Positions 34,756 through 42,017 of a DNA stretch of 64,000 bases are shown here, in pieces; position 1 is the stretch's first letter; each line of letters begins with the position of its first letter. Below the pieces are notes generated by a model. The model ran no database searches. It worked only from the letters and a program-made list of their open reading frames with translations, and was not told the origin of the DNA. The stretch spans positions 1 to 64,000 of the forward strand of contig JAUIGU010000019.1 of assembly GCA_030432595.1 (NCBI GenBank), written 5' to 3'. This DNA comes from Phycisphaerae bacterium. GTDB lineage: Bacteria; Planctomycetota; Phycisphaerae; Phycisphaerales; Phycisphaeraceae. The position numbers and the translations under genes are program-made.

Positions 34756-34945
34756 CAGAAGAAGAACGCGACACGTTCGAGCACCCACACGATGAAACGC
34801 CGTCGTCCGTGTCGTTGCCTCGCCGCGGTCGCATCGCCGACTGTGCCCCCGCCGCCTTCACCGGGATGACCTTCGGCGTTATCGCGGCAAACGGGGCCGA
34901 ACGGGTTTTGATCATCACCCTTGACGCCGCGGGGTCGCCCGCGCG

Positions 34946-35956
34946 ATGATGGGGCCGATGGGCACCGGGTTTGCCATTGTGATGATCGTGTACTGGCTGT
35001 TCGCCCTGGCGGTGCCGGCCGCGTGTGTGGTGGGGCTGGTCTGGCTGTGGGTGCGGGTGCTGCGGAACCGCAAGGGCAACGAGGAGGCGTGCTGCCGGGC
35101 GTGCAACTACTCGGTGCGCGGGGCGCGTGAGTTCATCTGCGTCGAGTGCGGGGCCGACCTGCGCGTCGTCGGCATCAAGACGCCCACGCAGAACAAGGTG
35201 CCCGGCGTGATCTTGTTCCTGCTGCTCTGGACGTTCCTGCTGCCGCTGCCCGCGTGTACCGGCGCGGGGATCATGATCGTCGCCGGGCCCAAGACCAGCG
35301 CGCACACCTCCAACGTGTCGCTGACGCCGACGTCGGGCCAGTACCTCAACGTCGATATCGACAACGACGCGTACGGCTTCATGTGGCTCGAGCAGTTGTT
35401 CGGGATGTCCACCTACATGGACCCGGTGAGCCTGTCGCTGGAGGACAACCAGAACAACTACGGGTGGATGCAGATCGACCCGGCGACGATGACGTACGAC
35501 ACGACGATGCACGGGCTGAGTGTGAGCGCGTCGGGGACGGCGGCAGGCGGGTCGGGTTCGGGCGGTTCGGTGACGGTCACGGCGGGGCCGGGCTCACACC
35601 GCGCCCCGTTCGACCGCGCCGCGGTGCTGGCGTGGTTTGACCAGACCAGCGGCGGCGACATCGACATCACCGACGCGGCCGTGATCGCCGAGGCCGACGA
35701 GCTGCTGGTGATCGCCAAGCAGTTCGACACGACCGCGCCGGTGACGTTCACGGCGAGCCAGTTCACGGTGGGCCACACCTACAGCAGCAACCAGGACTGG
35801 CCGGCCGGCTGGTGGATCGTCGTGGTGCTCGTGTTCTGGGTGTTGGTGTACGCCGGCGGGATCGTGCTGTACTTCGTCATCCGGGCGCGGCGGTCACGGG
35901 CCGCGCTGCCCGAGTCCGACCCGTACGGCCCGGCGCGGTTCGCGCCGCCGGCATAG
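34946..35956 (+). CDS. Membrane protein with zinc ribbon, unknown function
   Basis: 336 residues. First helix about 8-38 (FAIVMIVYWLFALAVPAACV), then CRACNYSVRGAREFICVECG (four-cysteine ribbon, about 50-70), a second helix near 92-112 (VILFLLLWTFLLPLPAC), a large Ser/Thr/Gly-rich extracytoplasmic domain, and a final helix near 292-315. No family recognised. Ribbon and topology recall the products at 27533-28138 and 42018-42962. The TAG stop is immediately followed by a REP family C palindrome. Confidence 0.72.
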   Translation: MMGPMGTGFAIVMIVYWLFALAVPAACVVGLVWLWVRVLRNRKGNEEACCRACNYSVRGAREFICVECGADLRVVGIKTPTQNKVPGVILFLLLWTFLLPLPACTGAGIMIVAGPKTSAHTSNVSLTPTSGQYLNVDIDNDAYGFMWLEQLFGMSTYMDPVSLSLEDNQNNYGWMQIDPATMTYDTTMHGLSVSASGTAAGGSGSGGSVTVTAGPGSHRAPFDRAAVLAWFDQTSGGDIDITDAAVIAEADELLVIAKQFDTTAPVTFTASQFTVGHTYSSNQDWPAGWWIVVVLVFWVLVYAGGIVLYFVIRARRSRAALPESDPYGPARFAPPA

Positions 35957-35976
35957 CCCCGCAAACGCTTGCGGGG
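35957..35976. repeat. REP family C, copy upstream of RAYT3
   Basis: CCCCGCAAACGCTTGCGGGG, a nearly perfect 20-bp palindrome directly after a TAG stop. The identical sequence follows RAYT3 at 36550-36569. Confidence 0.85.
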
Positions 35977-36003
35977 CCTGCCCCGTCGTCTTACGTTTCT
36001 CGC

Positions 36004-36549
36004 ATGCCCGTCTACCACCTCACGCTCCACGCCTACGGCTCGTGGACCGAGGACCACCCCGACGGGTACGTGCAACGCGACGAGGGTTTGAAACAACCGA
36101 ACCCGAAACTCAACGAAGCGCGGCGCAAACTGCAGAAGCAGGAAGCAGCGCGGTTTGATGCGGCGTATCACGAAATGCTTTACGACGAATGGATGAACGT
36201 GTGCGAAAGAAATGAGGCCACGTTGCACGGCGTCGCCATCACGCCCACGCATATCCACGTCGTGTTGTCGTTCCAAAGCCCCGCATGCGCATGCGGGGCT
36301 ATGACCTACTGCCGTAAAGCCTGTCCGGCTTATCGGCACTCGGCCGACCTCGCGACACGTTTCAAGAAGAACGCCGGCATGGCTTTGCGTCGGGCGACGG
36401 GGGAACAAGGCCGGAAGTGGTTTTCACGCGGCTGGCACCTCGTGCCGGTGCGCGGCCACCCACACTACCACCGCCTGCTGCACGGCTACCTGCCCCAACA
36501 TCGCGGCGAAGCCGGCACCGTCTGGATCAACAACAAACGCCACCCATAG
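36004..36549 (+). CDS. RAYT3: REP-associated tyrosine transposase (Y1_Tnp), with internal palindrome
   Basis: 181 residues. Starts MPVYHLTLHAYGSW like RAYT1 (MPVCLFTFHAHGSW) and shares TEDHPDGYVQRD. HUH-like motif THIHVVLSF is near residue 84, and the C-terminus reads HYHRLLHGYLPQHRGEAGTV. Immediately after the HUH motif an in-frame insertion of about 20 residues (SPACACGAMTYCRKACPAY) is encoded by a family C palindrome plus a second hairpin. TACGTT lies 6 nt before the ATG. Identical REP C copies flank the gene, the downstream one beginning right after its TAG. Confidence 0.85.
   Translation: MPVYHLTLHAYGSWTEDHPDGYVQRDEGLKQPNPKLNEARRKLQKQEAARFDAAYHEMLYDEWMNVCERNEATLHGVAITPTHIHVVLSFQSPACACGAMTYCRKACPAYRHSADLATRFKKNAGMALRRATGEQGRKWFSRGWHLVPVRGHPHYHRLLHGYLPQHRGEAGTVWINNKRHP
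36277..36300. repeat. REP family C-like palindrome inside RAYT3
   Basis: Perfect palindrome AGCCCCGCATGCGCATGCGGGGCT (shown in two halves: AGCCCCGCATGC and GCATGCGGGGCT). It keeps the frame of the transposase gene. Confidence 0.8.
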
Positions 36550-36569
36550 CCCCGCAAACGCTTGCGGGG
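36550..36569. repeat. REP family C, copy downstream of RAYT3
   Basis: Identical to the copy at 35957-35976 and placed directly after the stop codon of RAYT3. Confidence 0.85.
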
Positions 36570-36598
36570 TGTGACGTCACGGCAAGTGCGCAGCACAA

Positions 36599-37810
36599 TT
36601 ATTCTGACGCCACGGGCTGCTGCTGGCTCAAACAGTGCAGCGCGCCCAGACCGACGACCAACCACTCGGCGCGGATCGGGACGATCTGAAGGTGCGGCGC
36701 GGCCTGTTCGATGGCTTTAATGGCCGCGTCGTCGGTGGGTCGGCCGAAGGTGGGGAAGAAGAGGTGGCCGTTGGCGATGAAGAAGTTGGCGTAGCTGGCG
36801 GGGACGAGGCCGCCGCCGGAAGGCTTCTCACTGATCACCCTCTGGTTTTTGTAATCCGGGTCGACGGGGTAGTAGAGCGGGGGGTCGACGACGGGGAGCG
36901 GGGCGAGGTTGAGTTTGTTTCCCGCCTGGTCGCGGGCGTGTTCGAGAGCTTTCCAGTTGGCGAGCAGGGCGTCGTGGTCGTGGTGATCGACGGGCGCGCG
37001 GACGGCGGCGACGGTGTCGGGGTTGACGAACTGGGCGAGGTCGTCGATGTGGCCGTCGGTGTCGTCGCCTTCGAGGCCGTGGGGCAGCCAGGTGATGTGG
37101 GTGACGCCGAGCGTGGCTTCGAGGTGGGCTTCGAGCGTTTGTTTGCCGAGGGTGGGGTTGCGGTTGGGGTGGAGGAGGCAGGCGTCGGTGGTGAGGAGGG
37201 TGCCCTTGCCGTTAACGGAGATGCTGCCGCCTTCGAGGACCATGTCGTGGGTCCAGGTGGGGACGGATTCACCGCGCTCGTGCGCAACGAAGTCGGCGAC
37301 GAACAGCGGCGTGTCGTTCATGCGGTCCCACGGCGGGTACTTCTCGCCCCATGAGTTGAAGCGGAAGTTGTTGAGGGCGAGGTTGCCCTGGTCGTCGACG
37401 AGGAAAATGGGGCCGTAGTCGCGGACCCAGGCGTCCTCGGGCGCGATGCCGACGGACTGCGTGGGCTTGACGTCGACCACTTTCTGCATCGCGCCGCACC
37501 AGGCGGCGTGTTGTTCCTGGGCGCGGTCGAGGCAGCCGGGCCAGGTGTCGGGGTTGGTGGGCGTGGTGACCCAGACGCGTTGTTGCGGCTCGAACTCGGC
37601 GGGCATGCGGAAGCCGAGCTCGGCGGGCGAGGGTGCGCCGGGGCCGACGACGAAGGAGTCGCCCGAGCGTTTGATCGGTTTGCCGGCGAAGCGCTGGAGC
37701 GGGCGCGGCGGGGTGGGTCCGACGCCCATGCGCTGGCGGTAGAGCGGGTCGTCGAGGGGGACGTTGGCGGGGCGCGCGAAGGCGTTTTCGCGGAGGTTCT
37801 TGCGGGGCAT
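36599..37810 (-). CDS. aguA: Agmatine deiminase AguA
   Basis: Hydrolyses agmatine to N-carbamoylputrescine. 403 residues from the ATG at 37810. PAD-fold blocks: FEPQQRVWVTTPTNPDTWPG, APEDAWVRDYGPIF (catalytic Asp), LEGGSISVNGKG, GDDTDGHIDDLAQF (catalytic His) and the nucleophilic Cys in GLGALHCLSQQQP near the C-terminus. Follows aguB on the same strand; element IA-7 fills most of the 153-bp gap. Completes the arginine-derived putrescine route with aguB. Confidence 0.95.
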   Translation of the reverse strand: MPRKNLRENAFARPANVPLDDPLYRQRMGVGPTPPRPLQRFAGKPIKRSGDSFVVGPGAPSPAELGFRMPAEFEPQQRVWVTTPTNPDTWPGCLDRAQEQHAAWCGAMQKVVDVKPTQSVGIAPEDAWVRDYGPIFLVDDQGNLALNNFRFNSWGEKYPPWDRMNDTPLFVADFVAHERGESVPTWTHDMVLEGGSISVNGKGTLLTTDACLLHPNRNPTLGKQTLEAHLEATLGVTHITWLPHGLEGDDTDGHIDDLAQFVNPDTVAAVRAPVDHHDHDALLANWKALEHARDQAGNKLNLAPLPVVDPPLYYPVDPDYKNQRVISEKPSGGGLVPASYANFFIANGHLFFPTFGRPTDDAAIKAIEQAAPHLQIVPIRAEWLVVGLGALHCLSQQQPVASE

Positions 37811-37856
37811 GGGGTGGGGGTTGGCGTGGAAACGGCGGGAAGGTGACACAGGTAAG

Positions 37857-37958
37857 GATTGATGATTGATGAGAGATGATTGATGAATTCAGCACGAATC
37901 TGGGCATACCGCTTTTCGTGCCTTCATTCATCACTCATCAATCAGCATTCATCGATCA
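37857..37958. repeat. Inverted-array element IA-7 (7-nt units) between aguB and aguA
   Basis: Left arm 37857-37890: TTGATGA TTGATGA GAGATGA TTGATGA. Right arm about 37925-37958, inverted: TCGATGA ATGCTGA TTGATGA GTGATGA. The core contains a hairpin GCACGAA...TTCGTGC (37892-37921). Sits inside a probable operon, starting directly after the aguB stop. Confidence 0.75.
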
Positions 37959-37963
37959 GTCCG

Positions 37964-39022
37964 TCACGTCCCGTCCAGGTACCGGTGCAGCAACCCCGCG
38001 TAAGCATCGACGCGGCGGTCGCGGAGGAACGGCCAGCCCTGGCGGTTTTTATCGATGAGCAAGAGGTCGCAGTCGGCAACGAGGACGGCGTCTTCGTCGG
38101 CGGGGGCCTGGGCGAGGATCGCGCCGCCGGGCGCAGCGATGAACGATGAACCCCAGAAGGTGATGTCGTCTTCGCGGCCGTGCCGGTTGACGGCGGCGAC
38201 GAACACGCCGTTGGCGATGGCGTGGCTGCGCTGGATGGTGACCCACGCGTCGCGCTGGCGCTGGTGCTCGGCGGCGTCGTCCTCGGGCTGCCAGCCGATG
38301 GCGGTGGGGTAGCAGATCAGTTGTGCGCCTTGGAGCGCGGTGAGGCGGGCGGCCTCGGGGTACCACTGGTCCCAGCAGACGAGCAGGCCTGTCTTCAGGG
38401 TCTGGGGGCTGGGGCTTGGGGTTTGGGGTTGCGTTCCGGAGTTCGCTTGGGCTTGTGATGTCTGCCCGACCCCAAGCCCCAGCCCCCGAACCCGCGCGAT
38501 GTCGAGGTCGAAGACTTTCCATCCGCCGCGGCGCTCATAGTCGTCGCCGCACGAGGGCGCGTCGCCGGGCGTGAAGTAGTACTTCTCGTAGAAGCGCGGG
38601 TCGTCGGGGATGTGCATCTTGCGGTAGATGCCCATGATGCTTCCCGACGGGTCGATCATGACGGAGGTGTTGTGGTAGAGCCCGGGGGCGCGTTTCTCGA
38701 AGCACGAGCCGGTGAGGAAGATGCCGAGGTCTTTGGCGAGGTCGCAGAGGAATTGCGTGCGCTTTCCCGGGATCGGCTCGGCGAACTTGAAGGCTTCGTC
38801 GCTCTCGACCTGCGGGAAGTACGGGCCGTCGAAGAGTTCCTGGGTGACGACGAGTTGCGCACCCTGCGCCGCCGCGTCGCGGATCATGTCCGCGGCGGTC
38901 TGCCGGTTCTGCTCGACGGTGTGGGTCGGCGGGCAGGCGTGCTGAGTCAACCCGACGCGCACGACACCCCCGGAAGAATCCGCAGAAGTCTTGCTTGATG
39001 ATGTAGACGGTCCGGCCGGCAC
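37964..39022 (-). CDS. aguB: N-carbamoylputrescine amidase AguB, with in-frame repeat insertion
   Basis: Nitrilase-family enzyme converting N-carbamoylputrescine to putrescine. Up to 352 residues (GTG 39022; a start near VVRVGLTQHACP is also possible). Catalytic triad: Glu in VVTQELFDGPYF, Lys in GIYRKMHIPDD, Cys in GLLVCWDQWYPEAARL. Between WKVFDLDIARV and KTGLLVCWDQW about 32 extra residues (roughly 176-208, GLGLGVGQTSQAQANSG onward) are encoded by element IA-8, just before the nucleophile. Family members lack this loop, so activity may be affected. Confidence 0.92.
   Translation of the reverse strand: MPAGPSTSSSKTSADSSGGVVRVGLTQHACPPTHTVEQNRQTAADMIRDAAAQGAQLVVTQELFDGPYFPQVESDEAFKFAEPIPGKRTQFLCDLAKDLGIFLTGSCFEKRAPGLYHNTSVMIDPSGSIMGIYRKMHIPDDPRFYEKYYFTPGDAPSCGDDYERRGGWKVFDLDIARVRGLGLGVGQTSQAQANSGTQPQTPSPSPQTLKTGLLVCWDQWYPEAARLTALQGAQLICYPTAIGWQPEDDAAEHQRQRDAWVTIQRSHAIANGVFVAAVNRHGREDDITFWGSSFIAAPGGAILAQAPADEDAVLVADCDLLLIDKNRQGWPFLRDRRVDAYAGLLHRYLDGT
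38398..38494. repeat. Inverted-array element IA-8 (7-nt G-rich units) inserted in aguB
   Basis: Left arm 38398-38431: TCTGGGG GCTGGGG CTTGGGG TTTGGGG. Right arm 38466-38494, inverted: TTCGGGG GCTGGGG CTTGGGG TCGGG. The insertion keeps the aguB frame without a stop. Each arm has four G runs spaced by 3 nt, a strong G-quadruplex pattern. Confidence 0.85.
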
Positions 39023-39162
39023 GGGGCACCCGAATTCGCAACGCTGCGGTTCGCGTCGGCGCCTCAGTCATCCAAGACCCGGCCGGCTCGACGGTTTCAT
39101 TCTAACGGGCGGCACCGCGGAAACCAACACCCGTGCAAGTCGGTGGCGGTTGACTTTCGATC

Positions 39163-39237
39163 GCTGACGAGCCGCGACCGTCAGGAAGCGGGCAAACGCC
39201 ACCGAAAACCCGCGCCCTGACGGTCGCGGCTCGTCAG
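39163..39237. repeat. REP family E, inverted pair
   Basis: CTGACGAGCCGCGACCGTCA and its inverse TGACGGTCGCGGCTCGTCAG. Nearly identical to 24166-24240. The rest of the 39023-39406 gap shows no gene. Confidence 0.85.
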
Positions 39238-39406
39238 AATGAACCTCTATCTGCAAGTCCGTCAAAACAGACACAGGTCCGTTGGATCGACGGGTTCATC
39301 CAGGAGCCCAGCCGTTATCAGGGCGGGGTACCCACGGCCGGAGACCGTGCGCTTCAAGTGAATTGGACTCTCGACCAACCTTCGACCCACCATCCCGACA
39401 GGCCGA

Positions 39407-39838
39407 TCAGTCCTCAACGTCGAGCATCTGGTTCGAGTAGCCGCGGCTGACGGGCGCTTCTTCCCCGTCGCCGGCGCCTTCGTTCTTGCGGACAGCGCCG
39501 CCGTCGTCGTCGGTCTGGTTGCTGTAGCCGGCGGACTCGCCGTAGCTGGTGGTGCTGCTGGTGAACCCGGTGCTGCCGCCGGTGGTGCCGGTGCCGCGTG
39601 GGCGGGCCTCGTTGATGGTGAGCGGCCGGCCGTTCCACTCCTCGCCGGCGAGGGCCTCGATGGCTTTGGTGCCCTCGGCGTGGTCGACCATCTCGACGAA
39701 GCCGAAGCCGCGCGAGCGCCCGGTGACGCGGTCCATCACGATGCTCGAGCGTTCGACCTTGCCGAACTTGGAGAACAACTCGGCGAGGTCGGCCTCGCTG
39801 GTCTTGTACGGGAGGTTGCCGACGTAGATATTGATCAC
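39407..39838 (-). CDS. RNA-binding protein with one RRM domain
   Basis: 143 residues. RRM at about 1-80: RNP2 is INIYVGNLPY and RNP1 is RSRGFGFVEM, with EALAGEEWNGRPLTINEARP closing the domain. The tail is Gly/Ser/Thr-rich, then acidic, and repeats GYSNQ twice (AGYSNQTDDD, RGYSNQMLDVED). Resembles the small cold-inducible glycine-rich RNA-binding proteins of cyanobacteria and planctomycetes. Start is GTG at 39838. Confidence 0.92.
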   Translation of the reverse strand: MINIYVGNLPYKTSEADLAELFSKFGKVERSSIVMDRVTGRSRGFGFVEMVDHAEGTKAIEALAGEEWNGRPLTINEARPRGTGTTGGSTGFTSSTTSYGESAGYSNQTDDDGGAVRKNEGAGDGEEAPVSRGYSNQMLDVED

Positions 39839-40055
39839 AGCCCTACACCTTTGTCTGGGGACCCGGCCGAAGCACTTCGTTAACGAACCAGTCGGAATCC
39901 GGGGTACGCGGTCAAGCAGGCCGCACGATTCGGACTAACACGACCGATTGTACGCGCGACCGCCGCGGACGGCAAAAGGTTGCGGGGTAGAAAACTTCAA
40001 CACCACGCCGACCGCACGAACGCCGGAGCCCGTCCCCGGCCGCGCGTGGAGCCCG

Positions 40056-40061
40056 TACACT
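40056..40061 (+). promoter_or_regulatory. Putative leaderless -10 element of nusB
   Basis: TACACT exactly 6 nt before the GTG at 40068, with no Shine-Dalgarno. This fixes the start against an upstream in-frame ATG at 39948. Confidence 0.55.
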
Positions 40062-40067
40062 GCCGCC

Positions 40068-40643
40068 GTGCCCCCGGACGACGCCGACCAACCCGACGCC
40101 CCGAAGCTGCACCCGCAGATCCGCATGCGCGACGTGCGCCGGCTGGCGGTGCAGGCGCTGTACCTGATCGACGCGACCGGCAACGCGGATGCCGACACCC
40201 CGCCCACGCCGGACGACCTGCACGAGGCGCTCGACGAGCCGTTCGACGACGGCGACACGCCCGTGCCGGTCGAGCCGAAGCAACCCGCGATCGAGCTCGC
40301 GCTGTCCGCGTGGGCCCGGCATGAAGAGGCCGACGCCCAGATCAACCGCTTCGCCGAGGACTGGCCCACGCACCGGCAGCCGCCGGTGGACCGCGCGATC
40401 CTCCGCCTCGCCTGGTTCGAGATGGCGACCCGGCGCAACGACAACGGCGTCATCATCAACGAGGCCGTCGAGCTGGCCAAACAGTTCAGCAACGAGCACG
40501 CCCCCAAGTTCATCAACGGCGTCCTCGACCGCCTCGCCAAGCGCTACCCCGACGGGAAGGAAGACGGCGCGGTCGAAGGCGACACGGCCACGCCGGCACC
40601 GATCACGGGCGACGGGTGGTTGGACGATGCATTGAAGCCGTGA
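40068..40643 (+). CDS. nusB: Transcription antitermination factor NusB
   Basis: All-helical partner of NusE (S10) in rRNA antitermination. 191 residues from the GTG at 40068. Family blocks: MRDVRRLAVQALYLID, the INRFAEDWPTHRQPPVDRAI segment, LRLAWFEMATR, and VIINEAVELAKQFSNEHAPKFINGVLDRL. A low-complexity insert (about residues 35-75, PPTPDDLHEALDEPFDDGDT) and an acidic tail make it longer than usual. Confidence 0.92.
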   Translation: MPPDDADQPDAPKLHPQIRMRDVRRLAVQALYLIDATGNADADTPPTPDDLHEALDEPFDDGDTPVPVEPKQPAIELALSAWARHEEADAQINRFAEDWPTHRQPPVDRAILRLAWFEMATRRNDNGVIINEAVELAKQFSNEHAPKFINGVLDRLAKRYPDGKEDGAVEGDTATPAPITGDGWLDDALKP

Positions 40644-40724
40644 AACGGCGCCGGACCGGCAAGCATCCGCATCGCCACGCGGTGTTCCGTTCAATCGATT
40701 GAGTCTCGCCACGGAGACGAAACC

Positions 40725-41759
40725 ATGCCCCTGAAACCTGCCGCGTTGCTGGTGGCCGTCGTCGCGGGCTTCCTGTTTCCCGGTCGCGCCTCCGCCCACC
40801 CGCACCACGAAACCGACCCACCCGACTCGGCACATGTCGAGATCGATCCGCAAGTCGTCACGTCCGCGCAGCGCGTCCAGCCGGAGGTGACGATCGAAAC
40901 GCAGGGCGACCGGCGGATCATCACGGCCAACGGCCTCCCCGACCACGCGACCGGGCGCTTCCCAAACAGGCACAACCCACACGCGGTGAGGCCGCAGCGA
41001 TACCGCTTCGAGATGCCGTTGACGCCGGAGAGGAGCGACGCCCCGACCGACGCGCGCGGCATGCCGTTCGGCGTCGCGATCAACGGCGTGCCCTTCGACC
41101 CCGGCACCGCGGAGAACTGGACGCCCCACGGCCTGCAGCGCGGCGGATTGCCCACGGACTGGACCTACGAAGCGCTCGGCGGGGCCGTGGACCTCGGCGT
41201 TGATCCGAGCAACGCGCACGTGCAACCCAGCGGCGCGTACCACTACCACGGCGTGCCCCACGGGTTGCTGCAACGCATCGTCGCCCTGCGTCGCGCCAAG
41301 GTCGGCCCGGTGCTGCTGGGTTACGCCGCCGACGGGTTCCCGATCTATCACGCCGAGGGCTACGTAGACCCACAGGACGCGCAGAGCAACGTCGTCGCGC
41401 TGCGGCCTTCGTACCGGCTCAAGCAAGGCCAACGCCCGGACGAACACGCCGACCCGCCCGGCCCCGGCGGAAACCACGACGGCGCGTTCGCGCAGGACTA
41501 CGAATACGTCGAAGGCCTCGGCGACCTGGATGAATGCAACGGCCGGTTCGCCGTCACGCCCGAGTACCCCGAGGGCACGTACCACTACATGCTGACCGAC
41601 GCGTTCCCGTTTGTGCCACGGATGTTCCGCGGCACGCCGGACGACAGCTTCCGCCGTCGCGGGCCGGGCCCGAACAACGGCGAGCGCGACCGTGAGCGCC
41701 GAAACGGACGCGGCGACCGGCCCCCACCGGACCGCCGACAGCCTCCTCCTCCGCGATAG
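40725..41759 (+). CDS. Exported YHYH-domain protein
   Basis: 344 residues with a signal peptide (about 1-25, VVAGFLFPGRASA). The YHYH domain is clear: GVAINGVPFDPGTAENW, HVQPSGAYHYHGVPHGL, LGYAADGFPIYHAEGY, GDLDECNGRFAVTPEYPEGT and YHYMLTDAFPFVPR. The His-rich pattern suggests metal binding, but the family's function is unknown. The C-terminus is a charged Arg/Pro-rich tail (RRRGPGPNNGERDRERRNG). Confidence 0.88.
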   Translation: MPLKPAALLVAVVAGFLFPGRASAHPHHETDPPDSAHVEIDPQVVTSAQRVQPEVTIETQGDRRIITANGLPDHATGRFPNRHNPHAVRPQRYRFEMPLTPERSDAPTDARGMPFGVAINGVPFDPGTAENWTPHGLQRGGLPTDWTYEALGGAVDLGVDPSNAHVQPSGAYHYHGVPHGLLQRIVALRRAKVGPVLLGYAADGFPIYHAEGYVDPQDAQSNVVALRPSYRLKQGQRPDEHADPPGPGGNHDGAFAQDYEYVEGLGDLDECNGRFAVTPEYPEGTYHYMLTDAFPFVPRMFRGTPDDSFRRRGPGPNNGERDRERRNGRGDRPPPDRRQPPPPR

Positions 41760-41779
41760 AACCCGAGGCTTCTTTTGCC

Positions 41780-41809
41780 GATCAGCCGGAAGCCGACGGC
41801 TTCCGGATC
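41780..41809. repeat. Palindromic repeat (REP-like)
   Basis: CCGGAAGCC and GGCTTCCGG separated by 2-4 nt and extended by GATC ends. Lies 20 bp after the YHYH gene and could act as a terminator stem. A second smaller palindrome (ACCGGC...GCCGGT) lies near 41922-41940. No gene in the 258-bp gap. Confidence 0.6.
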
Positions 41810-42017
41810 GGTGGCGGCCCGCCACCCGCCAAGGATCACGGGGCTTCGAGCGGCCTCTCAAATGTTGCGGCTTTTCATTCGGCGGAGGCGAAGACATCCC
41901 TGGTCGTCCTGTCGGCCGACCACCGGCAAGAGGCCGGTGCCACGACGAGCAGTGTGATCCAACACGCTCATTTCCTTTTCTGTGTGGATTCGCGCACCTC
42001 CACGGTAAAATCGGGGG

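Larger units (their letters stand above)
33948..34945. other. 1-kb gene-poor region with palindromic repeats
   Basis: No convincing gene on either strand. Contents: a CCGGAACCCGCCGGGTTCCGG palindrome near 34119-34139, REPIN F (34252-34321) and REPIN G (34682-34755). The remainder has atypical composition and short frames only. The proximal 100 bp presumably carries the promoter of the GH57 gene. Confidence 0.6.

Noticed and set aside
39948-40067. Upstream extension of nusB to an ATG at 39948
   Set aside because: The extra 40 residues are low-complexity, not NusB-like, and contain the promoter hexamer for the GTG start at 40068.
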